DNA of 7,449 nucleotides from Gammaproteobacteria bacterium. Lineage in GTDB: Bacteria > Pseudomonadota > Gammaproteobacteria > Pseudomonadales > Azotimanducaceae. Below, in pieces: positions 1-6,619 of this stretch. Both the position numbers and the translations under genes were made by a program. The notes under the pieces are model-generated. The model saw only the letters and a list, made by a program, of their open reading frames with translations, was not told the origin of the DNA and searched no databases. The stretch spans positions 1-7,449 of the forward strand of contig JAUILW010000151.1 of assembly GCA_030432795.1 (NCBI GenBank), given 5' to 3'. Positions within the stretch are counted from its first letter, which is position 1; every line of letters begins with the position of its first letter.

Positions 1-594
1 GAGATCGAAAGCGGCAGGATCCGTGTAGAACCCGCCGAGCTGTGTGCCATCGTCGGTGCCGGGCAGGCAGCCGGCCCGGTGGCTGCCGGCGATGACACGA
101 AAGCACCCATTGCCAGCATACGCATCATCCAGCGTGATCATCACGTTCGGCAGTTTGTCGACGTGACTGCAGCTGTGCACCCAGTACGGCGCGTCCTGAT
201 GCCAGCCGAAGCCGGTGCCCTCGCGCGGCCGTTTGAGGTTGAGCTTATCGCTCCAGAGCGTGACCTGCGCCGTGCCGATGAGCTCCCGCATGGGCTCGAC
301 AATGCGCGCATCATCGACCAGCACATCCAGCATCGGATGCTGATCGTGCACCGGCTCTACCACCCGCACCGTATCGCTCGGCGGCGAGTGCTCGAACTGC
401 ACGGTAGTGGAACCCACATCCACGAATCGCTTGCCGTCCAGCCAGTAGGTGCGGCCGTCGGTACTTGCCGCAGCCACCGCAACGGCCACCGCCTCCACCG
501 CATCACGCAGGCGTGCCAGCTCTTCGGCGCCGAACTGCTGCGCCCGCACGAAGTAACCCGACTCGCGCCAGGAGTGCCATTCCTCGGGTGTCAC
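1..594 (-). CDS. Phytanoyl-CoA dioxygenase (PhyH) family protein, C-terminus beyond window
   Basis: Probable cytoplasmic non-haem Fe(II)/2-oxoglutarate-dependent oxygenase, of the family that hydroxylates acyl-CoAs and various small molecules. The 198 visible residues carry the iron-binding HxD as WHQDAPYW (His132, Asp134), followed by the conserved strand and turn NGCFRVIAGSH (Asn162 to His172). The distal iron-ligand His and the 2-oxoglutarate-binding Arg normally lie further on and are outside the window, so integrity cannot be judged. The start is GTG at 594. It overlaps the stop of the upstream oxidoreductase gene in a GTGA arrangement and has a GGAGG ribosome-binding sequence 4 bases upstream, which argues for translational coupling. 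An ATG at 597 is out of frame. The family call is secure from the motifs. The substrate is unknown, and pairing with a molybdopterin enzyme suggests a joint oxidative pathway (inference). Confidence 0.9.
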   Translation of the reverse strand, partial: MTPEEWHSWRESGYFVRAQQFGAEELARLRDAVEAVAVAVAAASTDGRTYWLDGKRFVDVGSTTVQFEHSPPSDTVRVVEPVHDQHPMLDVLVDDARIVEPMRELIGTAQVTLWSDKLNLKRPREGTGFGWHQDAPYWVHSCSHVDKLPNVMITLDDAYAGNGCFRVIAGSHRAGCLPGTDDGTQLGGFYTDPAAFDL

Positions 595-2837
595 ATGGCC
601 TCCACCCGCACCGGTACGGTCTTGTGCCAGGGCGTGCCCGCGTAGGCGTCGCGCAGGTCCGTTGAGGTCAGCTCATTCGGCGCAGCACCCACCGTGCGCT
701 GTGTGCCATCCACATACGCGTAGCTCAGCCCCATGCCGTTCGGCAGCGACACCTGGCCGCGATACATGCGCTCATCCAGGGTCACCGTCACTTCGGCACT
801 GCCGCTTGCGCTGATCACCCGCGCCTGGGAGCGCTCGCCCAGATTGATGCGTGCGGCATCCTCTGGATGCATGCGCAATGCGCCCTCTCCGTCCTTTCTG
901 CGCCAAGCCGGATCGCGAATGATGGTGTTAGCGGTGAAGCTGCGGCGCTCGCCCGCGGCGAGCAGCAACGGGTACGCCTGCGACGTCTCTTCCGGCACGG
1001 TGTGCGGCAGCGTTTCGGCCTCAGCGAGCAGCTCCGGCAGCGCCAGCTCGATCTGCCCGCCAGGCACCCGTGCCCACACGGATTCCCAACCTTCCGAGGA
1101 GACCACCATGCCGCTCGGGCTCGAAAGCATCGCATCGAACAACGCCTCGCCCAACGCCATGCCTTCGCCGGCGAAACCCGCACGTTCCAGGGATTCGCGA
1201 TGGCCAAGCGCATGCTGATGGGCCAGCGCCCAGAGGGTCGCGGCGTTGCGCATACCTTCCGGGAGCGTCCGTCCCAGGGTGCGATACAGCAGCACCGGCG
1301 CGAAGTCCGCCAACGTCGGCTGCTCGGCCAGCAAGGTGAAGACCTGCGCCTGAAAAGCTTCGCGGCCACCCTCCTCGAGGGCGCGGTTCAGCGACGCATC
1401 CACCCCGTCAGGCAGTGCACCCAGCGAATGCACCAGGCGGTAGTGAATCTCCGCTTCGTCCAGCGCACCGTCTCGCGGCGCGAATAGTGGCGCGCGCACG
1501 TGGAAGAAATTGTCGGGGAACTCGAAGTTGAAGAACGTCGCCTCCGCTTTTTCGTACTGCGACGTGGCGGGCAACACATAGTCGGCCTGACGGGCGGTTT
1601 CGGTCATGGCCACATCGATCACCACGCTGCACTCCAACGCCCGCATGGCCTGGCGCCACTTGGCGCTGTCAGCAAGCGAGTGCACGGGGTTCGCCGACTC
1701 GATGATCATCGCCCGATAGCGGTTCGGGTGGCTGCTCAGCACCTCGTCGGGAATGATGTTGCAGGGCACGAGCCCGGCGATGATGCGCTCACCGAGCACT
1801 GGTGACCTGCCGCGTTCGACGCCATTGCCGATGCCGCCGAGCCCCCGCGCCGTGTAGTGCGTACCCGGCCGGCCGAAGTTGCCGGTGAGCACCCACAGGA
1901 GGCGCTGAAGGTAGCTCACGAGCGTTGAATGGCGATTCATCTGCACGCCGAGGTCCTCGAGCACCGCGACGCTGCTCGCCCGGCCGATACATCGGGCGGT
2001 AGCCGCCAGCGTATCGGCTGCCACGCCGCAGGCGCTGGCGCAGCGCTGCACATCTACGGAACGAAACACGGCGATCACCGCCTCGGCACCGCGTGTGTGC
2101 TCCAAAAGCCAAGGGCGATCGATGAGGTCTTCCTGCACGAGCACGGCGATCATGCCGGCCAGCAGCCAGGCGTCACGGCCAGGCCGAACCGCCAGATGAA
2201 TATCGGCCAGGTCGGCGGTCTCGGTGCGCCTCGGGTCGATGACGATCAGCGTGCGATTCGGATCTTTGCTGATGTCGCGCAAGGTCGCCCTGGCGCGCTG
2301 CACGCCATGTGACTGCCACGGGTTCTTGCCAAGGAACACCGCCACCTCGGCATGCTCAAAGTCTCCGTGCGGCCAACCACCGAACATGCGCTGCGCCACC
2401 CAGAACTCGCCGGTCTTCTCCTGTGCCAGCGCGTTGGAACGCCAGCGAACACCGAGCGCTGCGAGGGTGCTGCGCGCGTAAGCGCCGGGCAGGTGATTTC
2501 CCTGGCCGCCACCGCCGTAGTAGAAAATCCGCTCGCCGCCGTGTGTGTCGCGTACGCTGCGCAGCCGTTCGCTGATCTCGGCAATGGCCGTGGGCCAGTC
2601 GATGTCTTCATAGGTTCCGTCAGCGCGCCGCCGCTTCGGCGAGCTGAGCCGGTCCGCGCCGTGCTGATAGTAGGAGATGCGCGAGGCCTTGTTGCACACA
2701 TAGCCTTGCGACGCCGGATGGTTCTCATCGCCCTTGATGCGCGCGATATCGGTGCCCTCGGCGTTGAGTTGTACCTTCAGTCCGCAATTGCAGGTGCAGA
2801 GTATGCAGGCGGTGGCCTGCCAGGCGTCCTGAGTCAT
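591..2837 (-). CDS. Molybdopterin oxidoreductase (MopB/BisC-like), [4Fe-4S]-containing, substrate unknown
   Basis: A 748-residue protein of the DMSO reductase (MopB) superfamily, expected to bind bis-molybdopterin guanine dinucleotide. The N-terminal Fe4S4 domain shows Cys11-x2-Cys14-x3-Cys18 and Cys48 in GYVCNKASR. The central molybdopterin domain includes VFLGKNPWQSHG, VIDPRRTE, TGNFGRPG (318-325) and LPATSQYEKAEATFF (Tyr428 in the middle). A dinucleotide-binding domain occupies about residues 623-748 (LLLAAGERR, LPNGMG). There is no twin-arginine signal, so it is probably cytoplasmic. The segment where Cys, Sec or Ser usually ligates Mo reads SNALAQEKTGEFW (134-146) and has no Cys. The ATG at 2837 was chosen because an in-frame ATG at 2966 adds 43 unconserved residues and would overlap the divergent gene. 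The ribosome-binding site is weak. No electron-transfer partner is visible. Formate dehydrogenase- or nitrate reductase-like labels would be guesses. Confidence 0.93.
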   Translation of the reverse strand: MTQDAWQATACILCTCNCGLKVQLNAEGTDIARIKGDENHPASQGYVCNKASRISYYQHGADRLSSPKRRRADGTYEDIDWPTAIAEISERLRSVRDTHGGERIFYYGGGGQGNHLPGAYARSTLAALGVRWRSNALAQEKTGEFWVAQRMFGGWPHGDFEHAEVAVFLGKNPWQSHGVQRARATLRDISKDPNRTLIVIDPRRTETADLADIHLAVRPGRDAWLLAGMIAVLVQEDLIDRPWLLEHTRGAEAVIAVFRSVDVQRCASACGVAADTLAATARCIGRASSVAVLEDLGVQMNRHSTLVSYLQRLLWVLTGNFGRPGTHYTARGLGGIGNGVERGRSPVLGERIIAGLVPCNIIPDEVLSSHPNRYRAMIIESANPVHSLADSAKWRQAMRALECSVVIDVAMTETARQADYVLPATSQYEKAEATFFNFEFPDNFFHVRAPLFAPRDGALDEAEIHYRLVHSLGALPDGVDASLNRALEEGGREAFQAQVFTLLAEQPTLADFAPVLLYRTLGRTLPEGMRNAATLWALAHQHALGHRESLERAGFAGEGMALGEALFDAMLSSPSGMVVSSEGWESVWARVPGGQIELALPELLAEAETLPHTVPEETSQAYPLLLAAGERRSFTANTIIRDPAWRRKDGEGALRMHPEDAARINLGERSQARVISASGSAEVTVTLDERMYRGQVSLPNGMGLSYAYVDGTQRTVGAAPNELTSTDLRDAYAGTPWHKTVPVRVEAM
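599..603 (-). promoter_or_regulatory. Ribosome-binding site of the minus-strand PhyH gene
   Basis: GGAGG on the minus strand lies 4 bases before the GTG at 594 and inside the last codons of the oxidoreductase gene. It supports GTG as the start rather than a later codon. Confidence 0.65.
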
Positions 2838-2886
2838 GGGTCGTCCGGAGTTGATTGCTGACCCTTTCTCGTTCAAGTTAGACAGG
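2838..2886. promoter_or_regulatory. Divergent intergenic region between oxidoreductase and PhyH genes
   Basis: This 49-base gap must hold, or lie next to, the starts of both diverging transcripts. It is more AT-rich than its surroundings. Plausible -35-like hexamers are TTGATT on the plus strand (2851-2856) and TTGAAC on the minus strand (2876-2871). I found no good -10 partner for either, and no strong Shine-Dalgarno sequence before either ATG. The assignment rests on gene arrangement, not on a recognised promoter. Confidence 0.4.
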
Positions 2887-3654
2887 ATGTCAACGCAGCT
2901 TGCACAGGTGCCCGCCACAGATATCGAGGCAATCGGCAAAGCGCTCGAAGCCGACGGTGGGGTCATCGCCCTCGATTATCTCGATCAACGCAGCCTTGCG
3001 GCAGCGCGGGAGGCACTTGCCGCAGCCATAGCCGATCTGCCCTGGTGCAATACCTACAACGCCTACGAAGATGCATTCTTCGGGCAGAAAACCAAACGCA
3101 TTCATGGGCTGCTGAACTACGGCGAGACCATTGAGCGCATTCTGCTGCATCCTCTGCCGGCTGCGCTCGGCAGGCATCGCCTCGCTGGCGAGATGATCAT
3201 GAGCACCGGAGAGCTCATGGCCATCGGCCCCGGCGAGACGCGCCAGCGGCTGCACCGAGATGGAGTCTCCTGGGAGCGCGCAAATCTGCCGTTCGACTTT
3301 CTGCTGAGCGTCAATATCGCGCTCACGGACTTTACGCAGGACAATGGCGCAACGGTGGTCGTGCCCGGCAGCCATCGCTGGAACGCCGACCGGCAACCCG
3401 AACCATCTGAATTCACCTATGCGCAGATGCCGGCTGGCAGCGCGCTGGTGTACTCGGGGCAGATCCTGCATAGCGGCGGCGCCAACATCACCGACGACAC
3501 CCGCATGGGACTCTATTTCGGCTACATCCCGGCGTGGCTGCGACCGCTGGAAAACCCCGTACAGACGCACAACGCAGAAGCCCTGGCGGCGCTGAGCCCC
3601 AGCGCCAGAAAACTGCTGGGGCTCTCAGAAGAAGGGTTCGTCGCCTACCTCTGA
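2887..3654 (+). CDS. Phytanoyl-CoA dioxygenase (PhyH) family protein, complete
   Basis: A complete 255-residue Fe(II)/2-oxoglutarate-dependent oxygenase of the PhyH family, with all expected catalytic residues. The HxD pair is in RLHRDGVSW (His123, Asp125). The conserved NGATVVVPGSH follows (Asn153 to His163). The distal iron ligand is His195 in ILHSGGAN, and Arg206 in DDTRMGLYFGY fits the residue that binds the 2-oxoglutarate carboxylate. It should couple 2-oxoglutarate decarboxylation to substrate hydroxylation in the cytoplasm; the substrate is not evident. It shares only the family motifs with the other PhyH gene at the left edge, so it is not a recent duplicate. The ATG at 2887 is preferred. 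An in-frame ATG at 2836 would add 17 residues and overlap the start codon of the divergent oxidoreductase gene. Neither start has a strong ribosome-binding site. Its 3' end overlaps the opposing DUF885 gene by 10 bases. Confidence 0.93.
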   Translation: MSTQLAQVPATDIEAIGKALEADGGVIALDYLDQRSLAAAREALAAAIADLPWCNTYNAYEDAFFGQKTKRIHGLLNYGETIERILLHPLPAALGRHRLAGEMIMSTGELMAIGPGETRQRLHRDGVSWERANLPFDFLLSVNIALTDFTQDNGATVVVPGSHRWNADRQPEPSEFTYAQMPAGSALVYSGQILHSGGANITDDTRMGLYFGYIPAWLRPLENPVQTHNAEALAALSPSARKLLGLSEEGFVAYL

Positions 3655-5372
3655 AAGGCCTCCAGCACCGCGCTACGCAGAAGGTCAGGCGGCAACAGTC
3701 CCTGGCTGATCACGAAATCGTGAAACGCTTTCTGATCGAAGGCATCACCCAGGGCCAACTCCACCTCCGTGCGCAGGCGCATGAGGTTGAGATAGCCGTA
3801 GTAATAGGCGGTGGCCTGCCCCGGCATGCGAAAGGCGTAACGGTCCGCTTCCGATGCAGCCATGGCGCGCGACATGGCGCACTGCTCCACCAAGAACCGC
3901 TCGGCATCGTCGCGGCTGATCGCGCCGGTGTTCACCAGCGGATCGAGGAACATGCGCGCGGCGCGCAGAAGCCGGGTGTACAGGCTGAACAGCTGTCCCT
4001 CCAGCGGCAGGTGCTCGTGCATGATGGCTTCCGCGTAAAGCCCCCACCCTTCGACATTGGCGCTGTTGAACGCAAACAGCGCCCGCGCCAGGGAAGTGCC
4101 GTTCTCTACCAAACTGGCGAACTGCATCTCGTGACCCGGCCGCGCTTCGTGCACCGTGAGCGCCCAGGTGATGGCGTCGTGGCTCCAGTCGTCCATCTGC
4201 GCCTCGGCACCCAACGAGGGATTGCTCTGCACCAGCACGAACTCACCATACTGACCCGTGTTGTTGATGAGCTGGGGCGGGTTCATGAACGACGCCGGCA
4301 CCGCAGCGGCTTCCGCTTCGGTGGCGAGTCGGATGGCGGCGGCGCGTTTGGGCAACGTGACGATGCCTTCCCGCCGGATGATGGCTTCGATGTCCTCCAG
4401 CCGCGACTGGTACACTTCCAGCACCTTGTCCTGCGGTATCTGCTCGGCTTTGAGCTTGCGAATGACGCCGAGCAGCGACGCGTCCGGCCAGCCTCGGGCT
4501 TTGGCAATCTGCCGCGCCAGAGCCTTCATCTCGCTGCGGATGAACTGATAGCCGGATTGCGCCTGGCCAATCAGATCCTCTGGTGTGGCGTGCACGCCGA
4601 AGTTCTTCAGATTGTCGGCGTACACTGCCGGCGGCAGCGTGCTTTCCTTGCGCGCACGCGGCTGGATGCGCGCCTTCAGCCACGACGTGTAGCCCTTGAG
4701 TTGCGCTTCGAGCACTGCGAAGTCGTCCTGCCAGCCTTCGAGCCCAGCCGCCGCGAACATGGCGCGCACCCCCGCCAGGTAGCGGGGCGCTGCGTCGAAG
4801 TCTCGCGCCAGCTGCCCTTCGTACGGGCCGATGAGGCCCGGCACATCGAGGCGCTCCTCAGTGCGCGCGCGTGCGAGATCTACCAGCGGTGTGTAGCCCT
4901 CTTCCAAACCTACGTAGCGCTTCAGCCGAGTGAGCGCTGCCGGGTAGCGGGCAGCGTCGTTGCGCGCATCGAGCAGCGCGCGAAAGCTCTGAAACAACAG
5001 CAGATGCACATCGATGTACGGCAGCATGTGCTGACGTTGAACCGCCTGGGACTCCAGGTTCTCCCGTACAGCGTCCTGGAGGATCTGCAGATCCTGCAAC
5101 ACACGCGGGTGCTCCTCTTCCCCGGCAGCCTTCTGCAGCTGCTCCAGCATGCCGAGTGCAGCGGCGCGCTGCCGCTCATAGAGATTCGGACCGAGGTCCA
5201 GCACCCCGGCGTCGTATTCGGCAAGACCAGATCCCGCTGCCGACTCCGGACTGAATTGCGCCTGCAGGCGCAGCACTTCCAGCGCATGCGCGTCGCTGCG
5301 TTCGATCCAGTTCGCCTGTGCCAGGGAAGCCCAGACCAGCGCAAGTGCTGCGCCAAAACAACTCAGTTGCAC
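3645..5372 (-). CDS. DUF885 family protein, probable exported metallopeptidase-like enzyme
   Basis: A 575-residue DUF885 protein, within the family's usual size. The hallmark HExxPGH motif is HEARPGH (His408, Glu409, His414), followed by NVEGWGLYAE (Glu441, a candidate third metal ligand). The C-terminal PGQATAYYYGYLNLMRLR and the FHDFVISQGLLPPDLL segment are also typical of the family. These resemble a zinc peptidase active site, but the family's reaction is poorly established, so peptidase is inference. The first 20 residues are hydrophobic and end in SLAQA, which suggests signal-peptide cleavage before Asn21 and export. The n-region lacks Lys or Arg, which weakens the prediction. The GTG start at 5372 has a GGAGGT ribosome-binding sequence just upstream. 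The gene lies 26 bases after a CoA-transferase gene on the same strand and probably shares its transcript. Confidence 0.92.
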   Translation of the reverse strand: MQLSCFGAALALVWASLAQANWIERSDAHALEVLRLQAQFSPESAAGSGLAEYDAGVLDLGPNLYERQRAAALGMLEQLQKAAGEEEHPRVLQDLQILQDAVRENLESQAVQRQHMLPYIDVHLLLFQSFRALLDARNDAARYPAALTRLKRYVGLEEGYTPLVDLARARTEERLDVPGLIGPYEGQLARDFDAAPRYLAGVRAMFAAAGLEGWQDDFAVLEAQLKGYTSWLKARIQPRARKESTLPPAVYADNLKNFGVHATPEDLIGQAQSGYQFIRSEMKALARQIAKARGWPDASLLGVIRKLKAEQIPQDKVLEVYQSRLEDIEAIIRREGIVTLPKRAAAIRLATEAEAAAVPASFMNPPQLINNTGQYGEFVLVQSNPSLGAEAQMDDWSHDAITWALTVHEARPGHEMQFASLVENGTSLARALFAFNSANVEGWGLYAEAIMHEHLPLEGQLFSLYTRLLRAARMFLDPLVNTGAISRDDAERFLVEQCAMSRAMAASEADRYAFRMPGQATAYYYGYLNLMRLRTEVELALGDAFDQKAFHDFVISQGLLPPDLLRSAVLEAFQR

Positions 5373-5375
5373 GTC

Positions 5376-5381
5376 ACCTCC
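5376..5381 (-). promoter_or_regulatory. Ribosome-binding site of the DUF885 gene
   Basis: GGAGGT on the minus strand, 3 bases before the GTG at 5372, is the strongest Shine-Dalgarno match in the window. It fixes the start at GTG and sits in the 26-base gap after the CoA-transferase stop codon. The gap holds no visible terminator. Confidence 0.7.
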
Positions 5382-5398
5382 GAGATTCTGTTTCAGGA

Positions 5399-6619
5399 TT
5401 ACGCGGGCGGCGCATCGTGCAGAATGCCGTTACCCGCGAGATTCCCGACATCTTCGCTGCTCATCCCCAGCCAGTCCAACAGCACCGCCGCATTGTCCTG
5501 CCCAAGCTTCGGGCACGGCCGCCAGTGCGCGCAGTCGAGGCCGCTCATGGTGATGGGGTTACCCGGCATCCGCTCGCCGGTCGGCTCGGCAAAGTCGAAA
5601 TAGCCTCGAGCCACGGCCTGCGCGTCGGCAAGCATGTCAGCGGCTGCGTTGACCGGCCCAGCGGCGACGCCCGCCGCCTGTAGCGCCGCACAGGCCGCAT
5701 GTTTGTCACGCTGAAGGGTCCAGGCGCTTATCTGCTGCTCGAGGTCGCGCGTCGCCGCCTGACGCTGGGCAAGGTTGAGCCGCGCATCAGCACCAACGAG
5801 CATGGCCAGGCGTTGCCAGGCGGTATCGTCTTCGCAGGCGATGGCGATCCAGGCGTCGTCTCCCGCACACGGGAAGATGCCGTGCGGCGACAGCTCAGGA
5901 TGACCATTCCCGCGCGGTGTTAGCGGCTCTCCAAGCTGATGCGCGGCAAGCCAGGGGCCGCTGAACGCCACACCACTGCCATGCAGGGTCAACTCCACGC
6001 GTTCACCATGGCCGGAACGCTGCCGGCGCCGTAGCGCTTCGGCCACCGCCGCGGCGGCGTGGGTGCCGGTCATCGGATCGTTCAGCGCCGTGGAGGAATT
6101 ACGCACCTCACCGTCTTCGTAGCCCATGAGCTGGGTCAGGCCGCTCATGGCTTCCACCGTCGGCCCGAACGCAAGCCAACGGCTGTAGGGGCCGGTGTCA
6201 CCGAATCCGGGAAGCGCAAGGTAAATGAGCGCAGGATTGGCATCGCGCAGCACGTCGTAACCGAGGCCGAGATCATCCAGGGTACCGGCGCTGAAGTTCT
6301 CCATCAGCACGTCCGCCTCAGCGACCAGGCGCAGCAGCAGCGCCCTGCCCTGCGGCTGCTTGAGGTCCACGCAGACGCTACGCCGGTTGCGGTGCAGCTT
6401 CACGAACAGCGCGTTGCGGTTCCAGGGCTCACCCGCCGGATCGCGTCCCATCCAACCGCCCATGGGCTCCTCGGGAAATTCACGAGGACCGCGACCGAAC
6501 GGCGCTTCGATGCACACCACCTCCGCGCCGAGGTCGGCGAGAAAGCGTGCGCCCAGCGGGCCCGCCCACACGTGCGTGAGGTCGAGCACGCGCACTCCGG
6601 ACAGCGGCCCGACTACCAC
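5399..6619 (-). CDS. CaiB/BaiF family III CoA-transferase with catalytic Asp
   Basis: A 406-residue cytoplasmic family III CoA-transferase, the usual length for a single-domain member. Such enzymes move CoA between carboxylic acids through an aspartyl-CoA thioester. The N-terminus has the typical PLSGVRVLDLTHVWAGPLGA and LADLGAEVVCIE. It is followed by KLHRNRRSVCVDLKQPQGR, DVLMENFSAGTLDDLGLGY and LPGFGDTGPYSRW. ALNDPMTG supplies the predicted catalytic Asp181. Start choice: the GTG at 6619 has GAGGAG 8 bases upstream and overlaps the upstream gene by 7 bases. A GTG at 6652 would add 11 residues (GPACRGAGS-like) that do not resemble the family's N-terminus. The gene is the second of two adjacent transferase genes. 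The donor and acceptor acids cannot be read from the sequence. The two probably work together (inference). Confidence 0.94.
   Translation of the reverse strand: MVVGPLSGVRVLDLTHVWAGPLGARFLADLGAEVVCIEAPFGRGPREFPEEPMGGWMGRDPAGEPWNRNALFVKLHRNRRSVCVDLKQPQGRALLLRLVAEADVLMENFSAGTLDDLGLGYDVLRDANPALIYLALPGFGDTGPYSRWLAFGPTVEAMSGLTQLMGYEDGEVRNSSTALNDPMTGTHAAAAVAEALRRRQRSGHGERVELTLHGSGVAFSGPWLAAHQLGEPLTPRGNGHPELSPHGIFPCAGDDAWIAIACEDDTAWQRLAMLVGADARLNLAQRQAATRDLEQQISAWTLQRDKHAACAALQAAGVAAGPVNAAADMLADAQAVARGYFDFAEPTGERMPGNPITMSGLDCAHWRPCPKLGQDNAAVLLDWLGMSSEDVGNLAGNGILHDAPPA

Noticed and set aside
79..645. A 188-codon plus-strand open frame opposite the left-edge PhyH gene.
   Set aside because: The minus strand encodes a protein with HxD and GSH motifs over the same bases, while this frame shows no family resemblance.
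2851..2876. A possible operator formed by TTGA and TCAA ends in the divergent gap.
   Set aside because: The arms are only about 4 bases with a long asymmetric centre, which is expected by chance. No regulator gene is nearby.
2838..2966. A 43-residue N-terminal extension of the oxidoreductase from an ATG at 2966.
   Set aside because: The extension has no twin-arginine signal or known domain, lies antisense to the PhyH N-terminus, and the Fe4S4 domain begins naturally just after the ATG at 2837.
3534..5603. A 689-codon open frame on the plus strand opposite the DUF885 gene.
   Set aside because: Its translation is rich in Arg, His and Gln with no recognisable domain. It mirrors the codon pattern of the DUF885 gene, which has clear family motifs, so it is an antisense shadow typical of GC-rich DNA.
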